Source of the DNA: Paenibacillus sabinae T27
GTDB taxonomy: Bacteria; Bacillota; Bacilli; Paenibacillales; Paenibacillaceae
Assembly (NCBI RefSeq): GCF_000612505.1
Contig: NZ_CP004078.1
Location: 2,468,001 to 2,532,000, forward strand
DNA length: 64,000 bases
Direction of reading: 5' to 3'
In this document: positions 43,206 to 52,746 of the stretch, piece after piece
How the letters are laid out: every line of letters starts with the position of its first letter
Numbering within the stretch: position 1 is the stretch's first letter
Position numbers and translations under genes: made by a program
Notes under the pieces: generated by a model
Database searches by the model: none
What the model was told of the DNA's origin: nothing
Seen by the model: the letters and a program-made list of their open reading frames with translations, nothing else

Positions 43206-44540
43206 TCATGAAGGTTCGCCAGGTTCCGTCCATTCCGTGAACAGCCCGAAATCGGCCTCCACCTGATCGGCGTAAGCTAAGGCCCAATGGGAAATATGCC
43301 TGGCGGGGAGGTCCGGGTCCGGTCCCATCGCCCGGGCGATTTCATTCTCGCTGTGATACGGGAGAACCCCTTGGTTTACATCGGCGTCTGCTCTCGCGTG
43401 CATTTTAGCGGTGAGCTTGGCCATGATAGTGAGCGTGCGCTCCATATCCGGGATGGAATCGAAATTGTCCAGCTTCAGTCTTTTCTTGTAGGGAGAACGC
43501 TCCCGTACGTAGAAATGCCTTTCATCCATCGTGAAGAAACCAAGAAAGGGGTCCGCTTTATGATGCATGGCCTGCTGAGTCGCCGTCACCCGTTTGCCCT
43601 GATGGCCGAAATAATGCCAGAACGATTCCGAGTAAGGCATGAAGTATGCGGGGATTGGCACACGAACCTCTTTGGCTTCCAGCACCGTGCTGTCTGTATC
43701 CTTTTTTTCTCCGCCTTCGATCAGGATATAATAGCGTGCCAGCCCGATCGATGCCGTTCCCGAACCTTCTTTTACCGCGATGTCTTTGATGTCGTAATGC
43801 TCCGGCTCCGATCTCCGGGAATTTAGCGTCTCGAGATAGAACGGCCACGCCTGTTCTAATCTTTCCTGTTCGGCTCTCCCGGGCACCTGCAGCTCCGAGG
43901 TTTCAAGAAATATCCGGTCATTCTGCATGAAGGCGGTCACCTTCTCCAGAAAATGCGCCGCTTTGCGCTTTTCCAGTTTACGCAGCAGTTTTTTGACGGG
44001 CCCCTTCGCCGAATCCTCATCGATCATGAATTTGCCCGGATCATCTTTGCCATCACAAAAAGCCTGAATCTGCCGGTAATACGCCTTTACATAAGTTTCC
44101 ACACCGTCCAATTGATCCTCGCGGGTGTAGCCGAGCTCCCGGCAGACCAGGATAATGCTGACAGACATCCTCAGGAGATCGTAAAGATAGGACCCCACAT
44201 AGCCTTCGTCAAAATCATTGACATCATAGACCAGATTTCCGTCTTCATTACGAAAAGCGCCGAAATTCTCGAAATGCAAATCCCCCTGAATCCAGGTGGG
44301 GCGCTCGGGTGAGGAATGGTAGGGGAAATACTGGCGTGTAGCATCAAAATAGAACAAATAGGCGCTGCCCCGGAAAAAAGAGAATGGGCTCAGCCGCATT
44401 TTGGCGTATTTCTCGGTTCTTTTGCCGTCGTCAAGCTTCATAATTTCGCCGTCAAACTCGTTAAAAATGGAGATCAGCGCCTGCTTGCGCAGCTTCGTCC
44501 GTGTGCGGATCACACCTTCGGTAATGTTATGGTCGATCAT
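43206..44540 (-). CDS. DUF2252 family protein (kinase-like fold)
   Basis: The 444-residue cytosolic protein matches DUF2252, a family of unknown function with a protein-kinase-like fold. Key segments are FFRGSAYLFYFD near 60, TWIQGDLHFENFGAFRNEDG with YDVNDFDEGYVGSYLYDLLR (catalytic-loop-like GDLH and D-F-D) and GTASIGLARYYILIEGG. GAGGAGG lies six bases before the ATG at 44540; the open frame to 44627 has no site. It is a single gene. Confidence 0.87.
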   Translation of the reverse strand: MIDHNITEGVIRTRTKLRKQALISIFNEFDGEIMKLDDGKRTEKYAKMRLSPFSFFRGSAYLFYFDATRQYFPYHSSPERPTWIQGDLHFENFGAFRNEDGNLVYDVNDFDEGYVGSYLYDLLRMSVSIILVCRELGYTREDQLDGVETYVKAYYRQIQAFCDGKDDPGKFMIDEDSAKGPVKKLLRKLEKRKAAHFLEKVTAFMQNDRIFLETSELQVPGRAEQERLEQAWPFYLETLNSRRSEPEHYDIKDIAVKEGSGTASIGLARYYILIEGGEKKDTDSTVLEAKEVRVPIPAYFMPYSESFWHYFGHQGKRVTATQQAMHHKADPFLGFFTMDERHFYVRERSPYKKRLKLDNFDSIPDMERTLTIMAKLTAKMHARADADVNQGVLPYHSENEIARAMGPDPDLPARHISHWALAYADQVEADFGLFTEWTEPGEPS

Positions 44541-44631
44541 CCCGGGCCTCCTCTGTTTATTTGTGCGTACTTCTATTAACCGTAATCTGTATATATTATT
44601 TTTGCAATGGTCCTTGAAACTAAGCATAGAA

Positions 44632-44657
44632 GAAGGACTCCCTAGCGGAGCCCTTCC
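44632..44657 (-). terminator. Possible terminator of the stalk protein gene
   Basis: GAAGG-CTCC and GGAG-CTTCC arms around a short loop; the following T run on the minus strand (TTCTTC) is weak. Confidence 0.45.
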
Positions 44658-44709
44658 AGTGTAATAAGTTCTTCGATTTTTTCTTGATGAAACGTGATTC
44701 TGTCAGCAG

Positions 44710-45594
44710 CTATTCCTCGTAAATGACGACGGAACGGCTTTCCGCTTCCCACTTGACCGTTGCCTTAAGCGATTCGCTTACGAAGCGGACAGGCACAACC
44801 GTGGTGCCGTTCACAACGGCAGGAGCAGTCTGCAGAGCAACTTTTTTGCCGTTTACGTAAGCGGTCTTACTGCCAATGACGAGCTTGACGGCGATTCCGC
44901 CGCGGGTGATGGTCACGGATTGCTTTTGTTTGTTCCAGGTGACCTTGGCGCCCAGCTCTTCGGCGATGGCCCTGAAAGGAACAAGCGTTGTTCCGCCCTG
45001 AAGAACAGGAGCCGATCCGGCGTCAGGCTGTTCCCCGTTAACATACAGCCGGATGCCTTTTTTTCCTAATTTATCATAGAGTTTACCCAGCTTTTTGTAG
45101 GAGTCGAGGTTCTTGACATTCGCCTTGATGGCTTCCTGGTGGACATATACCGCGTCGGTTACGCTGCCGCTTTGTTCCAGCATTTCGGCGACGGCTGTCA
45201 GCGCCGCATCCTTGTCCTTGATGGCTTCCAGCCTGGCTTTCATTTCAGGAGTCAGCTCGGTGGAGTAATTCGTGAGCAGCAGTTCGGCAAGAACGGCTCC
45301 GGCCGGCTTGTCTTCCACATTTTCTATGGCTTTTAGCAGACCTTTGTAACCGTTGTGGCCTTTATATGTACTTGTTGTTGCGGTTTCCTGATACGTAGCG
45401 TCCGTAACTGACTTCTTCTTGCTCTCTTTGCTCTCGGATCTCTCCTCGGCCTTGTCATATTGGCCTTTGTTCGAGGCGTCATTTTTCTGGCTTTGCCCGT
45501 TGCCGCTAGAGTGATCGGATTTGGCCAGCGCCGAACCGGCCATTAGGCTTGTCGCCAGCATACAGGTTAAGAGGATTATCCAGCTTTTTTTCAT
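44710..45594 (-). CDS. Secreted protein with C-terminal stalk domain
   Basis: The 294-residue precursor has a classical signal peptide (SWIILLTCMLATSLMAGSALA, cleavage expected after ALA), a Lys/Ser/Glu-rich disordered stretch, a helical middle (about 75-170) and a C-terminal copper-amine-oxidase-N-like domain of about 115 residues (TTLVPFRAIAEELGAKVTWN, KTAYVNGKKVALQTAPAVVN, TTVVPVRFVSESLKATVKWE). It shares this domain with the proteins at 8305 and 15325. GGAGGGCAAATAAC precedes the ATG. Role in the cell envelope is likely, detail unknown. Confidence 0.85.
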   Translation of the reverse strand: MKKSWIILLTCMLATSLMAGSALAKSDHSSGNGQSQKNDASNKGQYDKAEERSESKESKKKSVTDATYQETATTSTYKGHNGYKGLLKAIENVEDKPAGAVLAELLLTNYSTELTPEMKARLEAIKDKDAALTAVAEMLEQSGSVTDAVYVHQEAIKANVKNLDSYKKLGKLYDKLGKKGIRLYVNGEQPDAGSAPVLQGGTTLVPFRAIAEELGAKVTWNKQKQSVTITRGGIAVKLVIGSKTAYVNGKKVALQTAPAVVNGTTVVPVRFVSESLKATVKWEAESRSVVIYEE

Positions 45595-45715
45595 TTGTTA
45601 TTTGCCCTCCTTGATCGAATGTATTTATTTTATCGGTTTAGGAGAGACACATTTAAGAAAGCACGGAATAATTGGTTCAAACATCCTATAAGGCAGTCCT
45701 TTTTATTAATAGAAG

Positions 45716-46420
45716 TTAGCCTTCTTCGACGGAGCGGCTGGCTAGTTCCGCCGCCGCTAACCGGGGGCTTGAGGCGGAGGCAATGGTGGAAATGACCGAA
45801 ATGCCGTCTGCGCCAGCGGCCAGAACAGGGCTAGCGTTGCTAACGGTAATGCCGCCGATGCCGACAATAGGAATGGAGATGCCTTCTCTGCGCAGGTTCT
45901 CAATGAGAACCGTGCCCTGGACCGGCCGGGCATCGTCTTTGGACGATGTCGGGTAGACAGGGCCGATCCCGAGATAGTCGGCGCCGTCGGCGATAGCTTG
46001 CCGGACTTCCTCCGGCGTATGGGCGGACACGCCGATGATTTTATCGCTGCCAAGCTGCTCACGCAGAATCCGGGCAGGTTCGTCATCCTGGCCGACGTGC
46101 ACGCCGTCCGCGTCAAGCGCGATCGCCAGGTCGATATCGTCGTTGACGATAAAAGGGACGCCGTGGGCCCGGCAGATCCCCTGAAGCTCCCGGGCGAGGT
46201 CCAGCTTGGCTGCGCCAGTCAGCGCGCCGGTGCCTTTTTCACGGAATTGAAAGATCGTGACTCCTCCAGCAATCGCCTCCTCAAGCACTTCGGCGGCCGG
46301 ACGGCGGCAGTTGACGCTGCCCATAATGAAATAGACCTTGAGGAGGCTGCGTACGTATTCGCTGTCCAGTCTTTCATCGCCGCTCAATGGGGAGCCGGAG
46401 AGTGGGTTCCGTTCGCTCAT
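45716..46420 (-). CDS. thiE: Thiamine phosphate synthase ThiE
   Basis: ThiE joins hydroxymethylpyrimidine diphosphate and thiazole phosphate to make thiamin phosphate. The 234-residue TIM-barrel protein shows [36 protein letters not shown] split by phosphate-binding loops, [20 protein letters not shown] and [12 protein letters not shown]. It begins inside the thiD stop (ATGA overlap) and ends the operon. The first 25 residues are a short extension relative to Bacillus ThiE. No clear terminator follows. Confidence 0.95.
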   Translation of the reverse strand: MSERNPLSGSPLSGDERLDSEYVRSLLKVYFIMGSVNCRRPAAEVLEEAIAGGVTIFQFREKGTGALTGAAKLDLARELQGICRAHGVPFIVNDDIDLAIALDADGVHVGQDDEPARILREQLGSDKIIGVSAHTPEEVRQAIADGADYLGIGPVYPTSSKDDARPVQGTVLIENLRREGISIPIVGIGGITVSNASPVLAAGADGISVISTIASASSPRLAAAELASRSVEEG

Positions 46421-47244
46421 TGCCGCTCACTTCCTTCAGCGCGCAGCCTGCGGCCGTACGCGAAATGGTTGGTCGGTCCGTGCCCGGACCCGATGCCAAG
46501 TCCGTCTTCGATCGCCGCCCGGATGAACGCCTTGGCGGTACGGACGGCTTCCGCCGCCGAATGTCCCTTCGCGAGTTCCGCTGTCAAAGCGGCCGAATAG
46601 GTGCAGCCCGTTCCGTGCGTATGCCGGGTGTCGATTCTCGGGCTTTCCATGTACACAAATTCCCGGCCGTCGTACAGCACATCCGTGACGATGCCGTTTT
46701 CGCTGCCATGGCCGCCCTTGATGACCACGCTCTGAGATCCCATTTGCCGGATTCTTTTGGCCGCTTCCTCGCAGTCCTGTAGATTAGCTATGCTCATGTC
46801 GGCAAGAATTTCCGCTTCCGGAATGTTCGGCGTGGTTACCAGGGCGAGAGGGAGCAGGTGGTCAATAAGGGACTGAACCGCCTCCCGCAGCAGCAGCGAC
46901 GACCCGCCTTTGGCGACCATAACCGGATCAATTACGAGATTGTTCCAACCGTACTGCCGGATTTTATCCGCAACGGTCCGGATAATGTCGCTGCTGAACA
47001 GCATGCCGGTCTTGACCGCATCCGGGGTCAAATCCTCGCCGACCGAATCCAGCTGCTGAGCCACGGCCGCAGGTTCAAGCGGGTATACGCCCTGAACGCC
47101 GAGCGTATTCTGCGCCGTCACTGCGGTCAGCGCAGACATGCCGTAGACGCCCAGCTCCTGGAACGTCTTGAGGTCGGCCTGGATTCCCGCGCCACCGCCG
47201 CTGTCCGAGCCGGCGATCGTCAACGCTTTGTATATGTTCATCAT
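46417..47244 (-). CDS. thiD: Hydroxymethylpyrimidine (phosphate) kinase ThiD
   Basis: ThiD phosphorylates hydroxymethylpyrimidine twice, giving the diphosphate used by ThiE. The 275-residue ribokinase-fold protein has [20 protein letters not shown] at the N terminus, DPVMVAKGG in the middle, SVVIKGGHG and the nucleotide/catalytic motif [33 protein letters not shown] precedes the ATG. The gene lies between thiM and thiE. Confidence 0.95.
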   Translation of the reverse strand: MMNIYKALTIAGSDSGGGAGIQADLKTFQELGVYGMSALTAVTAQNTLGVQGVYPLEPAAVAQQLDSVGEDLTPDAVKTGMLFSSDIIRTVADKIRQYGWNNLVIDPVMVAKGGSSLLLREAVQSLIDHLLPLALVTTPNIPEAEILADMSIANLQDCEEAAKRIRQMGSQSVVIKGGHGSENGIVTDVLYDGREFVYMESPRIDTRHTHGTGCTYSAALTAELAKGHSAAEAVRTAKAFIRAAIEDGLGIGSGHGPTNHFAYGRRLRAEGSERQ

Positions 47245-47271
47245 TTAGTCTCCTTTGCTGAGTAGTTCTGT

Positions 47272-48063
47272 TTACGCCTCGCGGAGTTTCGACCGCTTGC
47301 CGTATTCTTCCGGCGTAAGCAGAGCCAGCTGGTTCAGGAATTCGATCTGGAAGCTGCCCGGACCCTGGGAAGCCGTCTTCTCCGCCGCGATTTCGGCGGC
47401 GACGCCGTAGAAGGAGAGGGCTTCGGCCGCCGCTTCCAGCGGAGCGTCCCCAGCGACCGCCAGGAAAGCGGCAACGACGGAGCTGAGCAGACATCCGGTA
47501 CCGGTCACTTTGGTCAGGATGGGGTCGCCGTTGGCCGCGATATACGTCTTCTCGCCATCGGTGATAATGTCCTCTTTTCCGGTTACAATGACGATGCATC
47601 CGAGCTTCTTCGCCGCTTTCACGGCCACTACGGCATGATCGCCGTCGCCTGCTCCGGCGTCTACGCCCTTGATGGACCATTTCTCCCCGATCACGTTGGC
47701 AACTTCGGCCACATTTCCCCGCAGCGCGGTAATCTTCATCTCCGAGACAAGGCGATGGGTGACTTCGGTCCGAAAGGCTGTTGCGCCAGCTCCCACCGGA
47801 TCAAGAACGACCGGCACACCATGCTTGTTGGCCGACTGTCCGGCAATCAGCATGGCCTTGATGGAGTGATCGTTAAGCGTGCCGATGTTGATCAGAACGG
47901 CGCCGGACATCGCGGCGACATCCGCCACCTCTTCATGCGAATCCGCCATAAACGGCGAAGCCCCCAGCGCGAGCAGACCGTTCGCAGTAAAGTTGGTGAC
48001 GACGATGTTGGTAATGTTGTGGATGAGCGGATTGTTATCCCGAAGCTTCGTAATAAATGACAT
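47272..48063 (-). CDS. thiM: Hydroxyethylthiazole kinase ThiM
   Basis: ThiM phosphorylates the thiazole alcohol in the salvage pathway. The 263-residue protein has [54 protein letters not shown] and the anion-hole motif [29 protein letters not shown] precedes the ATG. Having thiM, thiD and thiE but no thiazole or pyrimidine synthase genes in this operon marks it as a salvage unit. Confidence 0.95.
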   Translation of the reverse strand: MSFITKLRDNNPLIHNITNIVVTNFTANGLLALGASPFMADSHEEVADVAAMSGAVLINIGTLNDHSIKAMLIAGQSANKHGVPVVLDPVGAGATAFRTEVTHRLVSEMKITALRGNVAEVANVIGEKWSIKGVDAGAGDGDHAVVAVKAAKKLGCIVIVTGKEDIITDGEKTYIAANGDPILTKVTGTGCLLSSVVAAFLAVAGDAPLEAAAEALSFYGVAAEIAAEKTASQGPGSFQIEFLNQLALLTPEEYGKRSKLREA

Positions 48064-48093
48064 TTCAATTCCTCCTAAATGAAATAGATTTAC

Positions 48094-49146
48094 TTATAAA
48101 TTGACAAAAGCGTCCCCGGCTTCGATCCCAGCAGGCAGCAGTCCGTTATCGGAAAGCCACTGTTGCACCTTATCCCATGAGGCGGGGTCCTGATAGCCGA
48201 AAGGCTTATCGCCAGCGTCCATCAGCGGGAGCAGCACTTTCAGACTCTGCGCTTCAATGTCCTTGTCGAGCGGGGCGGTCGCGTCTTCATGCTTCAGCAG
48301 GATCGCCAGCGCATCGTCAGGATGCTCTTGAACATACGCCTGGCCTTCCTGCATCGCTGCCAAAAATTTGCCGAAATCGTCCTTACGGGTGCCGATTCCT
48401 TCGTCGCTTGCGACCAGCACCAGCTCGGAGTAGTCGGGTACGCCATATTTCGCCGGGTCGATGGAGTTGACAGGATGGCCTTCTTTTTGCAAAATAAGCT
48501 GCTCGTGGTTGATGAACGCGCCCATAATGGCGTCGGTCTGTCCGGTGGAAATGGCCGGGATCAAATCGTAGCCCACATCCACGAAATTCACTTTGTCCGG
48601 ATCTCCGCCATCGGCTTTGACCATCGTCTTGACCATCGCCTCATACAGCGGGATGGAGGAATAGCCGATATTTTTGCCTGCCAAATCTTTAGGACTATGT
48701 ATGGAGCTGTCTGCAGGCACCATCAGGTGGGTTAGCGGATGACGGACAATGGCGGCCAGCGCTTTGACGGGAATCTTCTCCCCCCGGGCCATCAGTACCT
48801 GCGGCTGGTAGCTCAGCGCCAGATCAACCTTGCCGGCGGCGACGAGCTTCAGGGCGTCATTCGTGTCGGCCGGCATTTGAATCTCTACATCAAGTCCCTG
48901 CTTGGCGAAATACCCTTGTTCCTGGGCGGCGTACAAAAAAGAATGCACGGCGTTCGGATACCAGTCGAGCATAAGCGTCAGCTTGTGAGCAGGTTCGGCC
49001 GGGCTGGCCGATGCAATGGGGGCTTGTGAGGGCGCGGAGGAAGCCGCCGCATCGCCGGACGGCGAAGAGCCTCCACAAGCGGTTGTCACAAACAGCATCG
49101 TTAGGGCAGACAGCAGCATAGCTTTACTTCGGGTAAAAAATTTCAT
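48094..49146 (-). CDS. thiY: Thiamin-precursor ABC transporter binding lipoprotein ThiY-like
   Basis: The 350-residue NMT1/THI5-like lipoprotein (lipobox TTACG) probably captures a pyrimidine precursor such as formylaminopyrimidine for import. Family segments include LTLMLDWYPNAVHSFLYAAQ, GLDVEIQMPADTNDALKLVA and GKVDLALSYQPQVLMARGE. The ATG at 49146 shares its A with the TGA of the permease gene (TGATG) and has GAGGT upstream; a TTG one codon earlier is possible. Placement behind a TPP riboswitch supports a thiamin role. No tenA, the usual partner for the salvage of that precursor, is in the window. Confidence 0.9.
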   Translation of the reverse strand: MKFFTRSKAMLLSALTMLFVTTACGGSSPSGDAAASSAPSQAPIASASPAEPAHKLTLMLDWYPNAVHSFLYAAQEQGYFAKQGLDVEIQMPADTNDALKLVAAGKVDLALSYQPQVLMARGEKIPVKALAAIVRHPLTHLMVPADSSIHSPKDLAGKNIGYSSIPLYEAMVKTMVKADGGDPDKVNFVDVGYDLIPAISTGQTDAIMGAFINHEQLILQKEGHPVNSIDPAKYGVPDYSELVLVASDEGIGTRKDDFGKFLAAMQEGQAYVQEHPDDALAILLKHEDATAPLDKDIEAQSLKVLLPLMDAGDKPFGYQDPASWDKVQQWLSDNGLLPAGIEAGDAFVNL

Positions 49147-49919
49147 CAATATGTACCTCTTTTCTTAAGAATCTGATGTTCCAGCAGCCGGACTGTGAGA
49201 AAAAGGGCGATGCCGAGCGCCGAGAGCAGGGCAATCGCGGCGAACATTTCGGCGCTGTGCAGGCTTCCGGCCATCCGGCGGCTGTAATAACCGAGACCGC
49301 GCGTCCCTCCGAGCCATTCTCCGATGGTTGCGCCGATCACGCAGTACACTACCGTCAGCTTCAGCCCCGAGAAAAAGGAGGGGAGCGCCAGCGGAACGCC
49401 GATTTTAAGCAGCAGCTGCCTGCGGCTTGCGCCCATCGTCAGCAGCAGCTCTTGATAGGCGCCGCGGCTTTTGCCCAGACCGTCGTAGACACCGACGACC
49501 ACCGGAAAGAACGCCGTCAGGAAGACGACGGCAACCTTGCTCCACAGGGAATACCCGAACCACATAATAAAAATGGGGGAGAGCGCGATCAATGGAATCG
49601 TCTGGCTGATGATAATCAATGGATAGAGCGCCTTCTCCAGCGTCCGGGACAGATGCATGCCGATTCCGAGCAAAATGCCGCCTGCCACCGACATCATACA
49701 GCCGATAGCAACTTCCTCAAGAGTAGCGGGCAGATGGGTGCCGAGCAGCAGCCCTGCGTTTCGGACGAGCGCCGTCCAGATCGAAGAAGGAGCGGGCAGG
49801 ATAAAGGACGGAACAAGTTCCAAGCGAACGGCGGCTTCCCATATGGCGAGAACGGGCAGCAATAGGAGAAGGAAAGCGCCTGAGCGGTGAATCAATTCAT
49901 TAAACGGCGCGCGTTTCAT
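49146..49919 (-). CDS. thiX: Thiamin-precursor ABC transporter permease ThiX-like
   Basis: The 257-residue inner-membrane subunit has about six membrane segments and the cytosolic coupling loop GASRRQLLLKIGVPLALPSF of binding-protein-dependent permeases. The ATG at 49919 follows GGAGG by four bases and lies 20 bases inside the end of thiZ. An open frame to 49967 offers an earlier start without a binding site. Its stop overlaps the thiY start. Confidence 0.9.
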   Translation of the reverse strand: MKRAPFNELIHRSGAFLLLLLPVLAIWEAAVRLELVPSFILPAPSSIWTALVRNAGLLLGTHLPATLEEVAIGCMMSVAGGILLGIGMHLSRTLEKALYPLIIISQTIPLIALSPIFIMWFGYSLWSKVAVVFLTAFFPVVVGVYDGLGKSRGAYQELLLTMGASRRQLLLKIGVPLALPSFFSGLKLTVVYCVIGATIGEWLGGTRGLGYYSRRMAGSLHSAEMFAAIALLSALGIALFLTVRLLEHQILKKRGTY

Positions 49920-50667
49920 ATAGCCTCCGCTCCAGCTCGGCCCGTAAGGATACAAAGCCGGGTTCAAAGTTCATCTGCATGCTCCGGGGCCTTGGCAGCC
50001 CGACGTTCATCTCCTGAAGGGCGCCGCCGCTTCCGGCAGGCATCAGAAAGATGCGGTCGCTGAGCAGAACCGCTTCCTCCAGGTCATGCGTGATGAACAT
50101 CACCGTCCGCTTAAGGTTCCCCCACAGCTCCAGCAGCCAACGGTGCATGTCCCGCTTGGTCATCGCGTCGAGCGCGCCGAACGGTTCATCAAGCAGCATC
50201 AATTCGCCACCGTTCATCAGCGTGCGGACAAAGGCGGCCCGCTGCCGCATCCCGCCGGACAGCTCATGCGGATAAGCAAGCTCATAACCGGCGAGACCGA
50301 CACGCTTCAGCATGTCACGCGCCTCGGCCTTGGTGCCGCTGGAGGCTCGGCCTTTAATCTCAAGCGGCAGCACGCAGTTGTCCAGCACGGTCCGCCAGGG
50401 CAGCAGAAGATCCTGCTGAGGCATGTAGGCGATATGGCCAAGCCGGTTGGCGCCTGAGCCGGAGTCGGTGCCGCGAAGCCGGATGTCTCCCGCCGACTGC
50501 TCCAGCAGTCCGGCTATCACTTTCAGCAGCGTGCTCTTGCCGCAGCCGCTGGCGCCGACGATGCTGACGAATTCGCCTTTGCGAACTGTCAATGACAGAT
50601 CCGAAAATACGGGCTTCTGCTGCGGAAACGAAAAAGAAAGGCGCTTAAGAGTTAAAAGTTCTTCGAT
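49900..50667 (-). CDS. thiZ: Thiamin-precursor ABC transporter ATPase ThiZ-like, apparent ATC start
   Basis: The ATPase shows Walker A GASGCGKST, Q-loop YMPQQDLLLPW, signature LSGGMRQRAAF, Walker B LMLLDEPFGALD and the switch His in FITHD. The first conventional start (TTG at 50592) would delete the N-terminal strands that every ABC ATPase has. The frame is open upstream to a TGA at 50674-50676 and reads EELLTLKRLSFSFPQQKPVF and then SDLSLTVRKGEFV, a normal ABC N terminus. The only codon near the strong AAAGGAGGG site is ATC at 50667, ten bases downstream of it. I therefore annotate 255 residues with an ATC start, provisional until checked. Confidence 0.8.
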   Translation of the reverse strand: MEELLTLKRLSFSFPQQKPVFSDLSLTVRKGEFVSIVGASGCGKSTLLKVIAGLLEQSAGDIRLRGTDSGSGANRLGHIAYMPQQDLLLPWRTVLDNCVLPLEIKGRASSGTKAEARDMLKRVGLAGYELAYPHELSGGMRQRAAFVRTLMNGGELMLLDEPFGALDAMTKRDMHRWLLELWGNLKRTVMFITHDLEEAVLLSDRIFLMPAGSGGALQEMNVGLPRPRSMQMNFEPGFVSLRAELERRLYETRAV

Positions 50668-50694
50668 AGCGGGTCAACCCTCCTTTAAATGAAC

Positions 50695-50735
50695 AAAGAC
50701 CCGTCCATTTCCTTTAGAGAAATGAACGGGCCTTT
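50695..50735 (-). terminator. Expression-platform terminator of the TPP riboswitch
   Basis: On the minus strand GGCCCGTTCATTTC pairs with GGAAATGGACGGGTC around TCTAAA and is followed by TTTGTT. It lies between the riboswitch aptamer and thiZ, so ligand binding would favour stopping there. Confidence 0.8.
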
Positions 50736-50792
50736 AGAAATCCGCCGAACATCAGCACTAGCTGTCCGGCTTCAGTCAAGTAAAAGCTCAGG

Positions 50793-50882
50793 TTCCACTT
50801 CCCTCCGCTGGTATGATCCAGATCAGGTTCCAAGGGTCCGAAGCTCGCGGCTCCGTCTCAGTCAGGTGACTCCCCTAGTGAA
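50793..50882 (-). ncRNA. TPP riboswitch (THI element)
   Basis: Reading leftward, ACTAGGGGAGTCACCTGACTGAGA-type sequence, then ACCCTTGGAACCTGATCTGG, then ATACCAGCGGAGGGAAGTGG are the conserved parts of the thiamin pyrophosphate aptamer: the CTGAGA loop, the CCTGAT core and the closing GGGAAGTGG. It precedes the six-gene thiamin operon. Binding of TPP is expected to switch off thiZXYMDE through the downstream hairpin. Confidence 0.95.
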
Positions 50883-51008
50883 ATTGCGGTCTTGTATTCG
50901 GTTATTATTGGTTCTAACTATACCATATCCCTTGAGGTCCCTCAATGAATCGTTTGGGTCCAAGCAAGCTTACAATACAAGGGTACAATACAAGGGCCGT
51001 TCCAGGCA

Positions 51009-51836
51009 TTAGGTCATCCAATGGCTGGGAACCGTTAACGAGGGCGGCAGCTTCGTATGAATATCGCCCTTAGCCGAGTTGATTTGTGCTTGCGTAAGAA
51101 AAATACTTCCCGTGAGATCTGCGCCGCTTAAGTCAGCATCCCTGAAATCGGCGCCAATCAGGTCGGCCTGTCGCATGTCTGCATTTCGGAGGTCGGCTGC
51201 GATCAGCAGAGCGCCTCTCAAATTGGCGCCACTAAGATCGGCTCCCCGCAAATTGGCCCCGATGTAGTCGCTTCTCTTGCTCATTTTGGGTTTTGCCTTT
51301 TGGTGATTATGATGCCGCGGCGGAACTTTGGCCCGCACCCGTTCACTTGTCTGAAGCAGGAGATCATTAACGACCGCCCGATGGACGGGGACGTTTAGCT
51401 TTAAAATCGATTCCGGGTCAAGCTTTGTGAGATTTTCGGTTGATTCCAGAGCAGCCCGCAAATCGGTATGTATCGGTCCGGTCTCTTGCCTCTCCAATGC
51501 TTCATTCAAATAGCACAGCATCTCATGCAGCTGCTGCATAATCGGAAAGACCTCGAACATTTCCTGGGCCGACCCCGGATTTTTTCGCCAATCGTTACCT
51601 TTATAAGTAATTTGGGATACTTTCTGCCCCGCGCCAAAGCATTCATAGACGGTACAGCCCTTATAGCCTTTTGCTCTGAGATCTTTATGGATACCGCAGC
51701 GGTAGTCGGCCTGCAAGTTGGGGCAGGGGATGCCTCCGGCTTTATCGGCTGCAAAATCGGCAGATTTGGCGTAAGGCAAAGCTGCGCAGCATAAACCGAA
51801 GCATTGTGCGCAATCGGCTTTTAATTGATTGGACAT
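51009..51836 (-). CDS. Pentapeptide repeat protein with Cys-rich N-terminal domain
   Basis: The 275-residue protein joins two parts. The N terminus has clustered cysteines (CAQCFGLCCAALPY, GIPCPNLQADYRCGIHKDL, GCTVYECFGAGQ), suited to a metal or iron-sulfur site. After a helical middle and a His/Lys linker (about 180-190), residues about 196-250 carry A(D/N)LxG pentapeptide repeats (YIGANLRGADLSGANLRGAL), which fold into a right-handed square helix. Such proteins are known in Bacillales; function is not. The ATG follows AGGAAGTGTAGG. Confidence 0.85.
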   Translation of the reverse strand: MSNQLKADCAQCFGLCCAALPYAKSADFAADKAGGIPCPNLQADYRCGIHKDLRAKGYKGCTVYECFGAGQKVSQITYKGNDWRKNPGSAQEMFEVFPIMQQLHEMLCYLNEALERQETGPIHTDLRAALESTENLTKLDPESILKLNVPVHRAVVNDLLLQTSERVRAKVPPRHHNHQKAKPKMSKRSDYIGANLRGADLSGANLRGALLIAADLRNADMRQADLIGADFRDADLSGADLTGSIFLTQAQINSAKGDIHTKLPPSLTVPSHWMT

Positions 51837-51930
51837 TGCCTACACTTCCTTTATATGAAAACTACTTCAATAGTTTAATAAGGAATGCTTCAGGAGTAAA
51901 CCGCTTTTCATGATTTCGTCTGCGCAGGCA

Positions 51931-51980
51931 AAAAAGAAACGCACGGATGCCGTCCGTACAGGAGGCAAGTGCGTTTCTCT
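51931..51980 (-). terminator. Terminator of the SLH protein gene
   Basis: AGAAACGCAC on one side pairs with GTGCGTTTCT on the other; minus-strand T run TTTTTTGCC follows. Confidence 0.78.
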
Positions 51981-51987
51981 AAACAGT

Positions 51988-52650
51988 TTAGCGATTGCCG
52001 TGAACTTTCAGATACTCCAAGGCGTTATACAGCATGACAGCCGCTTCAGCCCGGGTCAGCTTGCTCTCCGGATGAAACTTCCCGTCTTTGTCGAGCGCGG
52101 TGATCTTGTACGCGAGGGAGCGTTGAATGCCGCCCTGGTAAGAAGGGTCAATCTGGTCTTCGTCCGCGATTTTCGCCGGAGCCAGCTTGATCATCGGCAG
52201 ATTGCCGGCTTTTTCAAGGCCTTGTACGAGCAGGGCGGTGAACTGCTGTTTGGTCATCGGCTCCTTGGGATCGATATCCGTCGGGACTTCGATACCGTTA
52301 TAATGCGCGTTGATAAAAGCTTCGGCATACCAGGCATCGTTCTTGACTTTGGTGAAAATATCGCTGGCAACGGGAGCCTTAATGAAGTCTATAGCAGCGA
52401 GACTGAGCTGCAGGCCTCCCGCAATAAACTGAATACCTTGAGCTGCGCTCAAGGAGGAACCCGGCAAGAACTTCGAGCCGTCTATTCCTTTTATAAGCCC
52501 GCGGTCTTTCAGGCTCTCGATTTTCTCCTTACCCTGAACGGAACCAAGATCAGTGAATCCGCTTCCGGCGGCAAAGACTGCGCTTCCTGCTGACAGCATC
52601 ATTAATGCGCTGATCGAAACGGCTGCCAGCGCTTTTTTGGTAAATGTCAT
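51988..52650 (-). CDS. Secreted S-layer-homology domain protein
   Basis: The 220-residue precursor has a signal peptide (ALAAVSISALMMLSAGSAVFA) and two to three SLH-like repeats (FTDLGSVQGKEKIESLKDRG, WYAEAFINAHYNGIEVPTDI, PMTKQQFTALLVQGLEKA, HPESKLTRAEAAVMLYNALE). SLH repeats attach proteins to pyruvylated cell-wall polymers. No other catalytic domain is present, so it is probably a wall-bound accessory protein. A pyrimidine-rich spacer with GGAGGTGCAGCTAT precedes the ATG. Confidence 0.88.
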   Translation of the reverse strand: MTFTKKALAAVSISALMMLSAGSAVFAAGSGFTDLGSVQGKEKIESLKDRGLIKGIDGSKFLPGSSLSAAQGIQFIAGGLQLSLAAIDFIKAPVASDIFTKVKNDAWYAEAFINAHYNGIEVPTDIDPKEPMTKQQFTALLVQGLEKAGNLPMIKLAPAKIADEDQIDPSYQGGIQRSLAYKITALDKDGKFHPESKLTRAEAAVMLYNALEYLKVHGNR

Positions 52651-52746
52651 ATAGCTGCACCTCCAACTAGTACGGTTTACGAAACCGTCACATTCTAAAC
52701 GGAGGACAGGCCGGAAAGGTTGCGGGAGACAACCGGATGCAGTCTG

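Noticed and set aside
50689..51012. 107-codon rightward open frame
   Set aside because: Lies across the TPP riboswitch and its terminator on the opposite strand.
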